Below are positions 25,138 through 32,825 of a stretch of 64,000 bases of DNA, piece by piece. Origin of the DNA: DAOTXL01 sp034435455 (GTDB lineage: Bacteria; Chloroflexota; Anaerolineae; JAAYZQ01); the NCBI GenBank assembly GCA_034435455.1, contig DAOTXL010000108.1, forward strand, positions 1 to 64,000, written 5' to 3'. Within the stretch, counting starts at the first letter, position 1; each line of letters begins with the position of its first letter. The notes under the pieces were generated by a model. It was given only the letters and a program-made list of their open reading frames with translations, was not told the origin of the DNA and did no database searches. Both the position numbers and the translations under genes were made by a program.

Positions 25138-26853
25138 GTGGCAGACAATTTCTTTACCGATAACCTCGATTTGCAGTACCGTCTGGAGAGCCTGGACCTG
25201 GAAGAGGTGGTGACCATCCTGGAAGATGGCTACCGCTATCATCAGGACTATCCCGGCGCGCCGCGCAGCTATGCCGACGCCAAAGACAATTACCGCCTTC
25301 TGCTCCAGGTGTTGGGAGACCTGTGCGCCAACCGGATCGCCCCCCGGGCCGCCGAGGCAGACGAGCAGGGTGCCCGCTTCCACGCCGGCCGGGTCACCTA
25401 CGCCGAGGCTACCCAGGAGGGCCTCCGCCTGTTGCGCCAGGCCGGGTTGATGGGGGCCATGTTGCCGTGGGAGTATGGCGGGTTGAACCTGCCGGAGACG
25501 GTCTTGCAGATGATGATCGAGATCGTCTCGCGGGCCGATCCGGCGCTGATGTCGATCTTTGGTTTGCAAGAGATTTCGGCCACCATCGCCGAGTATGGCG
25601 ATGAGGAGATGAAGGCCCGCCTTTTGCCCCGCTTTGCCCGGGGGGAGGTGACGGGAGCGATGGCCCTCACCGAAGCGGAGGCCGGCTCCGACCTGGGGGC
25701 GGTGCAGACCCGCGCCACGTTCGACGAGGCAACCGGCCTGTGGCGGCTCAACGGCGTCAAGCGGTTCATCACCAACGGCTGCGCCGAGGTGCTGCTGGTG
25801 CTGGCCCGCTCCGAAGAGGGGTCCACCGATGCCCGCGGCCTGTCTCTGTTCGCGGTGGAAGCCGATGAAACGGTGCGCATCCGCCGCATTGAGGACAAAC
25901 TGGGCCTGCACGCCTCGCCCACCTGCGAGCTGGAGTTCTGCAACACGCCGGCCCGCCTGGTGGGCCGGCGTCGCTACGGCCTGATCCGCTATACCTGGTC
26001 GCTGATGAACGGGGCCAGGATCGCGGTGGCGGCCCAGGCGTTGGGCATCGCCGAGGCCGCGTATCGCCAGGCGGCCGGATACGCGAAAAAGCGGGTCCAG
26101 TTCGGCCGGCCCCTTGAGCAGATCCCGGCCGTGCTTCGCCTGTTGCTTTCCATGCGGGGCGAGATCGAGGCGACGCGGGCCCTGCTCTACGAAACCGGGC
26201 GGTGGGTGGACCTGAAAAAGGCGTACGAGCGCCGGCAGGGGCGGGAGGGGCTCGATGCGGCAGGGCAGCAACGGCTCAAACAGGCCGATCGGATGGCCGC
26301 CGTGCTGACCCCGCTGCTCAAGTACCACGCCACCGAGATGGGCAATCGGGTCTGCTACCAGGCCATGCAGGTCCACGGCGGCATCGGGTACATGCGCGAG
26401 TTCAGCGTCGAGCGCCATTGGCGCGACGTCCGGGTGACCAGCATTTACGAGGGGACCAGTCAGCTTCAGATCGTGGCGGCCACCGGCCTGTTACTGGGCC
26501 ATGCCCTGGACGGCCTGTTGGACGAATGGGCAGCGGAAGAATATGGCCCCCTGCTGGACCGGCTCAAAGGCGAGTTGGAGGGGGCGACGGCGCTGTTCAA
26601 GGAGGCCATAGACCGTCTGAAGGGGCAGGAGAATGGGGCGGTCATCGAGTATTATGCTGCCGACCTGGCCGACATGGCCGTCTATCTCCTGACCTCGTGG
26701 CTGATGTTACGGGATGCGCGGACGACAGAGCCGAAGCGCGACCTGGCCCGCATCTACATAGGCCAGGCGATGCCCCTCTTTCGCGGGCATCTGGCAGCCG
26801 TCCAGGCCGGCGACCCGACGCCCGTCCTCACCTGCCTGTCCCCTCAACGGTGA
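25138..26853 (+). CDS. Acyl-CoA dehydrogenase (long form with C-terminal domain)
   Basis: 571 residues, GTG start at 25138 after AGGTAGGGGGGG. The FAD-dependent dehydrogenase core contains A-L-T-E-A-E-A-G-S-D-L-G, and the catalytic Glu is in I-Y-E-G-T-S-Q-L-Q after Q-V-H-G-G-I-G-Y. About 130 residues beyond the core form an extra helical domain, as in the ~570-600-residue acyl-CoA dehydrogenases, and an N-terminal extension precedes the core. It oxidises an acyl-CoA to the 2-enoyl-CoA and passes electrons to the EtfAB encoded just upstream. Chain-length specificity is unknown. Convergent with the following minus-strand gene, only 10 bases apart. Confidence 0.95.
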   Translation: MADNFFTDNLDLQYRLESLDLEEVVTILEDGYRYHQDYPGAPRSYADAKDNYRLLLQVLGDLCANRIAPRAAEADEQGARFHAGRVTYAEATQEGLRLLRQAGLMGAMLPWEYGGLNLPETVLQMMIEIVSRADPALMSIFGLQEISATIAEYGDEEMKARLLPRFARGEVTGAMALTEAEAGSDLGAVQTRATFDEATGLWRLNGVKRFITNGCAEVLLVLARSEEGSTDARGLSLFAVEADETVRIRRIEDKLGLHASPTCELEFCNTPARLVGRRRYGLIRYTWSLMNGARIAVAAQALGIAEAAYRQAAGYAKKRVQFGRPLEQIPAVLRLLLSMRGEIEATRALLYETGRWVDLKKAYERRQGREGLDAAGQQRLKQADRMAAVLTPLLKYHATEMGNRVCYQAMQVHGGIGYMREFSVERHWRDVRVTSIYEGTSQLQIVAATGLLLGHALDGLLDEWAAEEYGPLLDRLKGELEGATALFKEAIDRLKGQENGAVIEYYAADLADMAVYLLTSWLMLRDARTTEPKRDLARIYIGQAMPLFRGHLAAVQAGDPTPVLTCLSPQR

Positions 26854-26863
26854 CAGGCACGGG

Positions 26864-28204
26864 TCAATACTCGTAACAGCTCCCGCCGATGAACTCACGC
26901 AGGTGCGAGGTCGGCGGGATGGCTTCTTCATCCCCGGCCTCTATCGGCGCAACCGCCTGGAGCAGGTTGTAGACGCGCACGGCGCGGGTGTAGGCATCCT
27001 CCCGCAGCGGATCACCGTAATAGTCCTCCGTCCACCGGGCAAAATGCTCCAGCAGGCGGCGACGCATCACCGGCAGCTCATAGGGCACCGCCCCGTTGAT
27101 GACATAATCGGTGGTGTTGGCGTAGGGGAGGATGTTGCGCATCTCGCTGCTGCGGACGTAATGCCAGTGCTCCAACGTCCGGCGCGGATCGTAGGCGCGG
27201 TAGGCGGCGTCGCGGACCATGCGCCGCATCAGCCGCAGGTCGGTCCAGCGGATCATACGCCCGTCCGGCCCTTTCATCTGCAACAGGGGTTCGATGTAGA
27301 GGGTAAATTTCTGTTCGTCCGGTACATCCTGGGTCATGGGTGGGTAGAGGCCGTGCAGGCTGTCAATGAGGATGATGTCGTTCGGGCCGATGCGCAACGG
27401 GATGGCCTCGTTGTGGCGCTTGCCGGTTTTGAAATCGTAGCGGGGCAGCCGGACCTCCTCCCCGGCGATGAGGCGCACCAGGTGCTGGTTGATGAGGGCC
27501 AGGTCGAGGGCCTGGGGGGTCTCAAAGTCGTAATCGCCGAACTCGTCTTTGGGATGGAGCTCCAGGTCGAAAAAATAGTTGTCCACGTTGAGGGTCACCA
27601 GGCTCAGCCCGGCCCTGGCCAGCCGCTGGCCCAGCTTGATAGTCGTCGTCGTCTTGCCCGACGAGGATGGCCCGGCGATGATGGCCAGTTTGATCTCATC
27701 CCGCCGTTCGACGATGAGCTGGGCGGCGGTTTCGATGTCCTCCTCGTAGCAGCGGTCCGACTCCTGGACGATGTGGGGGAATTCACCGGCGGCGATGCGG
27801 GCGTTAAGCCGCTCAACCGTGTGCAGGTCGTGGTCCACCGACCAGCGGAGCACCTCATAGATCTTGCGCCAGGGGATGTTGCCCGTTTCGCGGTAGCCCC
27901 GGCCGGCCTTCTCCCGACGCCGTCTGGCCCGCTCCTCACGGTAGAGGATGTAGGCCTTGGCCACTTTGGCATGGCCGTTTTCGATCAGCACCTTTTCGAC
28001 CACATCCTGGATCTCTTCGACGGTTGGAAAGTGGCCGGGCGGAACGGTCTTTTCCAGGATCTCCACCACCTGTCGGGTCAGCCCCTCGGCAATCGTCCGG
28101 TCGCGGCCACCAACGGCCACTGCGGCCCGGTAGATGGCGTTGGTGATCCGCTCCGGGGTAAAGGGCACCACGGCACCCGTCCGCTTGATCACATGGGTAA
28201 TCAT
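26864..28204 (-). CDS. ATP-cone domain fused to uridine kinase/phosphoribulokinase-like domain
   Basis: 446 residues. Residues 1 to about 90 are an ATP-cone (V-I-K-R-T-G-A-V-V-P-F-T-P-E-R-I), the nucleotide-sensing module of ribonucleotide reductases and NrdR. From about 170 there is a P-loop kinase with G-P-S-S-S-G-K-T-T-T (178-187), N-V-D-N-Y-F (substrate Asp) and I-D-S-L-H-G-L-Y-P (Walker B), as in uridine kinases. The end, F-I-G-G-S-C-Y-E-Y, resembles other bacterial long uridine kinases. I infer a nucleoside kinase under allosteric dNTP/ATP control. ATG at 28204; stop 10 bases from the convergent dehydrogenase. Confidence 0.88.
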   Translation of the reverse strand: MITHVIKRTGAVVPFTPERITNAIYRAAVAVGGRDRTIAEGLTRQVVEILEKTVPPGHFPTVEEIQDVVEKVLIENGHAKVAKAYILYREERARRRREKAGRGYRETGNIPWRKIYEVLRWSVDHDLHTVERLNARIAAGEFPHIVQESDRCYEEDIETAAQLIVERRDEIKLAIIAGPSSSGKTTTTIKLGQRLARAGLSLVTLNVDNYFFDLELHPKDEFGDYDFETPQALDLALINQHLVRLIAGEEVRLPRYDFKTGKRHNEAIPLRIGPNDIILIDSLHGLYPPMTQDVPDEQKFTLYIEPLLQMKGPDGRMIRWTDLRLMRRMVRDAAYRAYDPRRTLEHWHYVRSSEMRNILPYANTTDYVINGAVPYELPVMRRRLLEHFARWTEDYYGDPLREDAYTRAVRVYNLLQAVAPIEAGDEEAIPPTSHLREFIGGSCYEY

Positions 28205-28239
28205 CCTGCTCCTCCCCCCTGAAAATAAACGGCAGACCG

Positions 28240-28292
28240 GTAGGGGCAGGGCTTGCCCCTGTCCCCTGGGCAGCCGCGAGGGCTGCCCCTAC
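28240..28292. repeat. Inverted repeat GTAGGGGCAG ... CTGCCCCTAC
   Basis: Ten-base arms at 28240-28249 and 28283-28292 enclose two nested short palindromes (GGGCAG.../...CTGCCC). It occupies the gap between the ATP-cone kinase and tmRNA. No T-run. It looks like a small dispersed palindromic element. Confidence 0.6.
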
Positions 28293-28396
28293 CCTATTTC
28301 GTCCCTGGGGGTGTGCCAGGGAACATGACGATTCCTTCCGGCAAGGGCTCAGTGACCCTTCCGCAGGTTGGTTGCCGGGCCGGCGGGAGGGTCGCT

Positions 28397-28434
28397 GAAG
28401 AAAGCAGGGGAGCGGAATCGCTTCCACTCCCCTG
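28397..28434 (-). terminator. Terminator-like hairpin after tmRNA
   Basis: On the minus strand a 13-bp stem (28434-28422 with 28417-28405, one G-U) has a four-base loop and is followed by CTTTCTTC. It begins three bases after the CCA end of tmRNA. Confidence 0.7.
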
Positions 28435-28436
28435 GG

Positions 28437-28842
28437 TGGTGGAGATGGCGGGAGTCGAACCCGCGTCCAGAGAATTCGAACAGAGACATACTACAAGCTT
28501 AGTTGACCTTTTGCCTCTCGCCCGGTTGGCCGCCGATCAACAGGCTGCCATCCGGGCCAGCCGATGCGGGGCGCATGGTCTCCCCGCCTCTGGTCCCACC
28601 TATCGGCGTCGGTGGGAGGGCACCCTCAGTTTTCTGTCGCCTGCCGATCTTTCCCCTGAGGGCGGGAAAGGGCAGACGTGACCGTCAAGCGGTCAGGCTT
28701 TCTCGCGGCCGATTACGCGGCGAGCGCGAAAGCGGGTGCAGTGCGCTGTTTGGCACTTTTGTTTTGCCCGGTTTTCACGCGGTCCAGGCGCCTCGGCTTG
28801 CAGTCTCGGCTCAGCCTCCCCTGTCGAAACCATTTCATCCCC
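28437..28842 (-). ncRNA. ssrA: tmRNA (transfer-messenger RNA)
   Basis: About 406 nt. The ends form a tRNA-like half: 5' GGGGATG pairs with 3' CATCTCC, followed by A-CCA; the T-arm reads GGGTTCGACTCCC and the 5' part has the typical GGTTTCGACAGGGG. The mRNA segment resumes at GCC (28754) after an A-rich AAAACAAAAGT and encodes A-K-Q-R-T-A-P-A-F-A-L-A-A, then TAA (28715-28713). The hydrophobic L-A-A end is the standard protease recognition signal. It rescues stalled ribosomes and tags the product for degradation. Promoter at 28862-28890. Confidence 0.95.
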
Positions 28843-28861
28843 AAGCCGATCTGACAAGGGG

Positions 28862-28890
28862 ATTATACCACAATCGGGCCCGGCCCTCAA
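28862..28890 (-). promoter_or_regulatory. Sigma-70 promoter for ssrA
   Basis: On the minus strand TTGAGG (28890-28885), 17 bases, TATAAT (28867-28862), about 20 bases before the mature tmRNA 5' end. Confidence 0.75.
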
Positions 28891-28906
28891 ATTTTGCAAG
28901 GGCCGA

Positions 28907-29143
28907 TCACTCCTCAATTTGCACCTTGAAGCGTGGGATCAGGGGCCCCAGGACCCGCTCCAATTCGACACAGGTGAGGTCGGTTTCGTAGAAAAACCGC
29001 CAGCGGGGAGGCCGGGGGTCCCAGTTGAAAAAGCTGCTGATCCCATGCTCCCGTAGCCGGGCCTGAACCGCTGTGGCAGCCGCAATGTCCCCTTCTCCGC
29101 GAAAGATATAGCAGCGAGCGTAGCTCTTGGTCCAGGTGGACAC
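28907..29143 (-). CDS. Hypothetical protein, 78 residues
   Basis: The start is a GTG at 29143 with GGAGGAGG five bases upstream; an in-frame TTG at 29158 would put the ribosome site inside the gene. The protein is soluble, with a likely alpha/beta layout: a strand around Y-A-R-C-Y-I-F, a helix with A-T-A-V-Q-A-R-L-R-E-H-G-I, then aromatic F-F-N-W-D-P and W-R-F-F-Y-E-T-D-L. The beta-helix-beta pattern recalls small domains that handle signal or nucleotide transfer (DUF2007-like), but I do not recognise the family. It stands alone upstream of ssrA on the same strand. Confidence 0.6.
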   Translation of the reverse strand: MSTWTKSYARCYIFRGEGDIAAATAVQARLREHGISSFFNWDPRPPRWRFFYETDLTCVELERVLGPLIPRFKVQIEE

Positions 29144-29277
29144 CGGTACCTCCTCCAACGAGCCGCTTTCGGTGGAACCGTATCTGGCAGGCGGTGCTCA
29201 GGTAATTCTATCATAGCAGAGATCGGCGATTTCGTCAAGGGTTATTCCCACCTTTTGGAATCCCTCGGGGTTTGATT

Positions 29278-29305
29278 TTGTGCTTTGGGGGCAACATGGT
29301 ACAAT
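29278..29305 (+). promoter_or_regulatory. Probable promoter for FdrA-like gene
   Basis: TTGTGC (29278-29283), 16 bases, TACAAT (29300-29305), about 44 bases upstream of the GTG start at 29349. Confidence 0.45.
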
Positions 29306-29348
29306 GGGACCGACCTGGGGAAAGCGTTCAGCCGGAGGGGAGAGATCT

Positions 29349-30317
29349 GTGGCGAGCAAAGGCAATTCTGCCCCCTGGTCCGGGGCAAAGGGAGCAGTGG
29401 GCCTTGTTTCGGCCAGCCGTGCCGGGATGATAGAGATCGCCAGCCTGTTGGCGCGGGATGGGGTGGGGATCTCCCAGATGCACGTTGTGGCCGGCCGCGA
29501 GTTGAGCCGGGAAACCGGCGGGGAAGCCATGCTGACCGGGCTTTGTGCGCTGCAGGCCGACGCTGCAACGGAGGTGATCATCCTCCTGTCCGGTGTTCCC
29601 TCGCCGGCGGCTGCCGATCGGGTCCTGACGCAGGTGCGGGCCGGCGACAAGCCCACGGTGGTCTGCTTTCTGGGCGGCGACCAGCGCCTCATCTGGCGGG
29701 CGGGGGCCATCCCGGCGGCACGGCTGGACGAGGCGGCCATGCGGGCCGTGGCCTGGGTGCGGGGCTGGGACCAGGCCCTGGTTTCCTCCCGGCTAAAGGA
29801 CCTCGACGAGCAGTGGGCTGCTCTGGCCGACAACCTGCGGACCAAGATCGGCCCCGGCAGGTCTCAGGTCCGTGGGCTGTTCACCGGCGGCCTCCTGTGC
29901 CAGGAAGCACAACTGATGCTCGCCGAGGTGACCGGCGGTCGGGGGGAGGCCACGTTTCTGGACCTGAGCGCAGCCGGTTCTGCCCCGGCGCGGGGCGGGG
30001 CGCACCTGGGCCAGTTGGACGCCCTGCGCCAGGCCCTGCTCGATCCCCAGGTGGCGGTGATCCTCCTGGACGTGGTCCTGGGCTATCGCACCCTGCCCGA
30101 TCCGGCCGGCAGCCTGGTCGGCGTGCTGGATGAGCTCCGCCGGGGAGGGGGATGGGATGAACCGCTGATCATCGCCCGCGTGTGCGGCGGCAGGGACCGT
30201 CAACAGGTGGCCGAGCAGGAGACCCGTTTGTGCGCGGCGGGCGTGGTGGTGATGCTCAGCAATGCCGCGGCGGCCCGGCTGGCGGGGATGATCCTGGCCC
30301 GCCGGGAGCCGGTCTGA
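29349..30317 (+). CDS. FdrA / succinyl-CoA-synthetase-alpha-like protein, N-terminally short
   Basis: 322 residues from GTG at 29349 (GGAGGGGAG upstream). The opening G-L-V-S-A-S-R-A-G-M-I-E-I-A-S-L-L-A and G-G-E-A-M-L-T-G-L-C-A-L match the CoA-ligase-like middle domain of FdrA, followed by a segment about V-I-I-L-L-S-G. FdrA proteins are usually about 500 residues and start with a CoA-binding domain that is missing here. No phosphohistidine motif of succinyl-CoA synthetase alpha is evident. FdrA takes part in allantoin/carbamoyl catabolism in enterobacteria, but no such genes are near. The role is unknown; it may be a stand-alone CoA-binding or acyltransfer protein. Confidence 0.65.
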   Translation: MASKGNSAPWSGAKGAVGLVSASRAGMIEIASLLARDGVGISQMHVVAGRELSRETGGEAMLTGLCALQADAATEVIILLSGVPSPAAADRVLTQVRAGDKPTVVCFLGGDQRLIWRAGAIPAARLDEAAMRAVAWVRGWDQALVSSRLKDLDEQWAALADNLRTKIGPGRSQVRGLFTGGLLCQEAQLMLAEVTGGRGEATFLDLSAAGSAPARGGAHLGQLDALRQALLDPQVAVILLDVVLGYRTLPDPAGSLVGVLDELRRGGGWDEPLIIARVCGGRDRQQVAEQETRLCAAGVVVMLSNAAAARLAGMILARREPV

Positions 30318-30323
30318 CAGACT

Positions 30324-32825
30324 CTACCCCGGCGCCTGCAGGGGCGGAAAGTGGCCGCTCACCAATCCCCGCAGCAGCCAGAACTCGATCTCGAAGAGGA
30401 AGCGCTGCTGGGCGGTGGGGATGACCGATGTGCTGCCCATCTGCCGGTCGCTAAAGGGCTGGGAGAAGGTGACGGCCACCACCAGGCCGTGGCCGTGGCG
30501 GGCCAGCCCCGCCACCGGCGCCTGTCCTTCCAGCAGCAGGAGCGGCTGGCCGCCGCCGACCACACCGCTGACCTGCAATTGCCCCTGTGCCTGGCTGGCC
30601 GCGTTGTGCACCGCGCCGGTCGTCGGCTGGCGCGGTTCCAGCCGCAGGCCGAAGGGAGTGAGGATCTGGTTGGCCAGGCCGGCCGTCTGGCTGCCCTCTC
30701 GTGGCTCGGCCAGCACCAGAAGCCGTCCCCCCTGGGCCACAAACCCCTCCACCGCCTCTATCTCCGCCCGGCTGAAGGGACGGGCCGGATCGATCACCAC
30801 CAGCACCTGACCCCGCTTCAGGGCCTCTTCCAGGGTGGGGGCGAAAGTGGGGACATAGCCCAACCGCTGCGTCCAGACGTAGAAGGTCTGGAAGCTGAGG
30901 TCGGGTGGGATGGCGGCGGGTGTGGTCGGCAGCGCCAGGCGCGAATGCTCCCCCTCAAAGGCGATGCGGACATAGTCGGTGTGGGGGGCGGGCAGGGGAT
31001 AGGCCGCTCTGGCGACCTGCAGGCCGGCCCACGGCCCCACCGCCGTCGCCAGGAGCAATCCACCCAGGGCCGACACCATGGCCCGCGGCCGCTCCAGGCC
31101 CCGGCCCACGAGGACCGCTCCCCCGGCTGCGAGCAGGGCCACTCCGACCAGCACCCCATCCAGCCACGGCCACCGCTCAGCGCGGTTCAGCCAGTTCATC
31201 ACCCCCAGGAAATATTCCGGCTTGCCGGGGATAAACATGGTAAAGTTGGAAAAGACGGTGCTGTCGGTAAAGGCCACCACCCGGCCACGGCCATGCCGCA
31301 CCGCCGCCGATTGCAGGAACAGCCCGAAGGGATAGTCCTGCTCCTTCTCCTTGTCGGGGAAAAAGACCCGCGTGGCATAGTCCACCGGCAAGGCCCGCAG
31401 GCCGTAGCCGGTCATCACCCCGTCGGCCAGGAGGGGGGCCTGCAACGTGCACGAGGTGGCGAACAGGAAGGGGGGCATCTCCAGCACGGCCGGATGGGCC
31501 AGCAGCGAGGGCCGTTCATAGAGCGTCACCCGCAATGTCGCCAGGTCGTAGGTGGAGTCGTACAGGAAGCGCAGCCCGAAACGCCGGGCCAGGGGGTTGA
31601 GGTAGGAGCTGGTGCCAAACACGTTGGTGTGATCGCCGATGAGGAACAGCCCGCCGCCGGCCCGCACCCAGGCTTCGATGGCCTCTATCTCCTCCGGAGC
31701 GAAGGGGGCGGTGGGCGTTTTGATAATCAGCACGTCGTAGCCGGATAGCAGTTCCGGGGTTCGGGGTGCAAAGTTGGTGTCCACCTGATAGTAGTAGCCC
31801 AGCCACTGCCCCAGGCTGTAGTAGTTGTAGCCCGATTTCTGGCCGTACCATTCGGTGTCGAGGGCCTGCGTGGTCCATTCCCAGTTGCTGTTGTACTCAT
31901 CCAGCAACACCCGGCCTGCCTTGGGCCGTCCCGGATCGGGGAAGGTGAACAGCGCCACGGCGGCCAGCCCCGCCAGAAAGCTCAGGCTGGCCAGGGCGGC
32001 GTAGCGACCTGCCGGTCGGGGACCGGGCTGGGCCGCCGGCCCGGCGACGGGCAGGCTTAGGGGCAGGCAACGGGCCAGCCACAGGCTCAGAGGCAGGAAG
32101 CTCGCCAGGGTGGGCACCGGCTGCCAAAAGACCGCCGGATCGCGGTTGATGGCCACCACCGCCGTCAGCGTCAGATAGCGGAGCAGCAGGTAGCCGATGG
32201 CTGCGGCCAGCGCCCCGGCCACCCGCCACGCCTGGCGACGGACAAAGGGCAGCAACGGCAGCCCGCCGGCAGCCAGCAACAGGGCCGGGAATGCGCCCAG
32301 CCGCTCCCAGGTGGTGGTGGCCCGGATCATCTCTTCGATGTGCGGCAGGAAAAGCGTCCCTCCGCTGTGGCCAACACTCCAGCCCAGCAGCCGGGCCAGC
32401 CCGTGCAACAGCGGTGTGAGGAACGCAGCCTGGTGATAGCGGGCACCGAGCCACCAGAAAGCGACCACCGCCCCGCTCTGACAGATCCAGGCCGAACCGG
32501 CCAGCAGCAGCCCCAGGCTCAGCGGCGTGAGCCGGCGGACAGGGCGCAGCAGAGGGGTCAGCAGCAGCCCGGCCAGGGCCAACAGGGGGCCGGCCTTGTG
32601 GGCCGCCGGCCAGAGGAGCGCAGCCGCCGCCAGCGGCCCGGCGAGCAGGTAGAGCCAGGGGTCAACCCTCTGCCGGCGGGCAGGCCGTGCCGCCAGCACA
32701 AACAGGAGCACCCCCGCGCCGAGGAATGCCCACCCCAGCCGGTTCGACGGCAGGAAAAAATTGACCAGAAGCAACCAGCCGGCAGCCAGCGACCAGACAC
32801 CCAGCCAGGCCAGGACCGTGCTCAT
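30324..32825 (-). CDS. Large membrane protein with two amidotransferase-like ectodomains (unit B)
   Basis: 833 residues. About ten hydrophobic helices fill the first 300 residues. A first soluble domain (about 325-560) starts at V-L-L-D-E-Y-N-S-N-W-E-W-T-T-Q and contains Y-D-V-L-I-I-K-T-P and G-G-G-L-F-L-I-G-D-H, the pattern of class-I amidotransferase-fold domains (ThuA/DUF4350-like) that lack an evident Cys-His pair. One or two helices (about 565-610) and a second similar domain follow, with V-L-V-V-I-D-P and G-G-R-L-L-V-L-A-E-P. ATG at 32825 overlaps the upstream stop (ATGA). Function unknown; domain roles suggest binding, perhaps of a sugar or peptide, outside the cell. Confidence 0.7.
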   Translation of the reverse strand: MSTVLAWLGVWSLAAGWLLLVNFFLPSNRLGWAFLGAGVLLFVLAARPARRQRVDPWLYLLAGPLAAAALLWPAAHKAGPLLALAGLLLTPLLRPVRRLTPLSLGLLLAGSAWICQSGAVVAFWWLGARYHQAAFLTPLLHGLARLLGWSVGHSGGTLFLPHIEEMIRATTTWERLGAFPALLLAAGGLPLLPFVRRQAWRVAGALAAAIGYLLLRYLTLTAVVAINRDPAVFWQPVPTLASFLPLSLWLARCLPLSLPVAGPAAQPGPRPAGRYAALASLSFLAGLAAVALFTFPDPGRPKAGRVLLDEYNSNWEWTTQALDTEWYGQKSGYNYYSLGQWLGYYYQVDTNFAPRTPELLSGYDVLIIKTPTAPFAPEEIEAIEAWVRAGGGLFLIGDHTNVFGTSSYLNPLARRFGLRFLYDSTYDLATLRVTLYERPSLLAHPAVLEMPPFLFATSCTLQAPLLADGVMTGYGLRALPVDYATRVFFPDKEKEQDYPFGLFLQSAAVRHGRGRVVAFTDSTVFSNFTMFIPGKPEYFLGVMNWLNRAERWPWLDGVLVGVALLAAGGAVLVGRGLERPRAMVSALGGLLLATAVGPWAGLQVARAAYPLPAPHTDYVRIAFEGEHSRLALPTTPAAIPPDLSFQTFYVWTQRLGYVPTFAPTLEEALKRGQVLVVIDPARPFSRAEIEAVEGFVAQGGRLLVLAEPREGSQTAGLANQILTPFGLRLEPRQPTTGAVHNAASQAQGQLQVSGVVGGGQPLLLLEGQAPVAGLARHGHGLVVAVTFSQPFSDRQMGSTSVIPTAQQRFLFEIEFWLLRGLVSGHFPPLQAPG

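Noticed and set aside
28240..28436. Riboswitch or second small RNA between the ATP-cone kinase and ssrA
   Set aside because: The hairpins are simple palindromes and the tmRNA terminator; no conserved aptamer pattern was recognised.
30324..32825. GldG-type gliding ABC component
   Set aside because: The layout is similar, but no GldA/GldF partner or ABC ATPase is adjacent, so the name is not supported.
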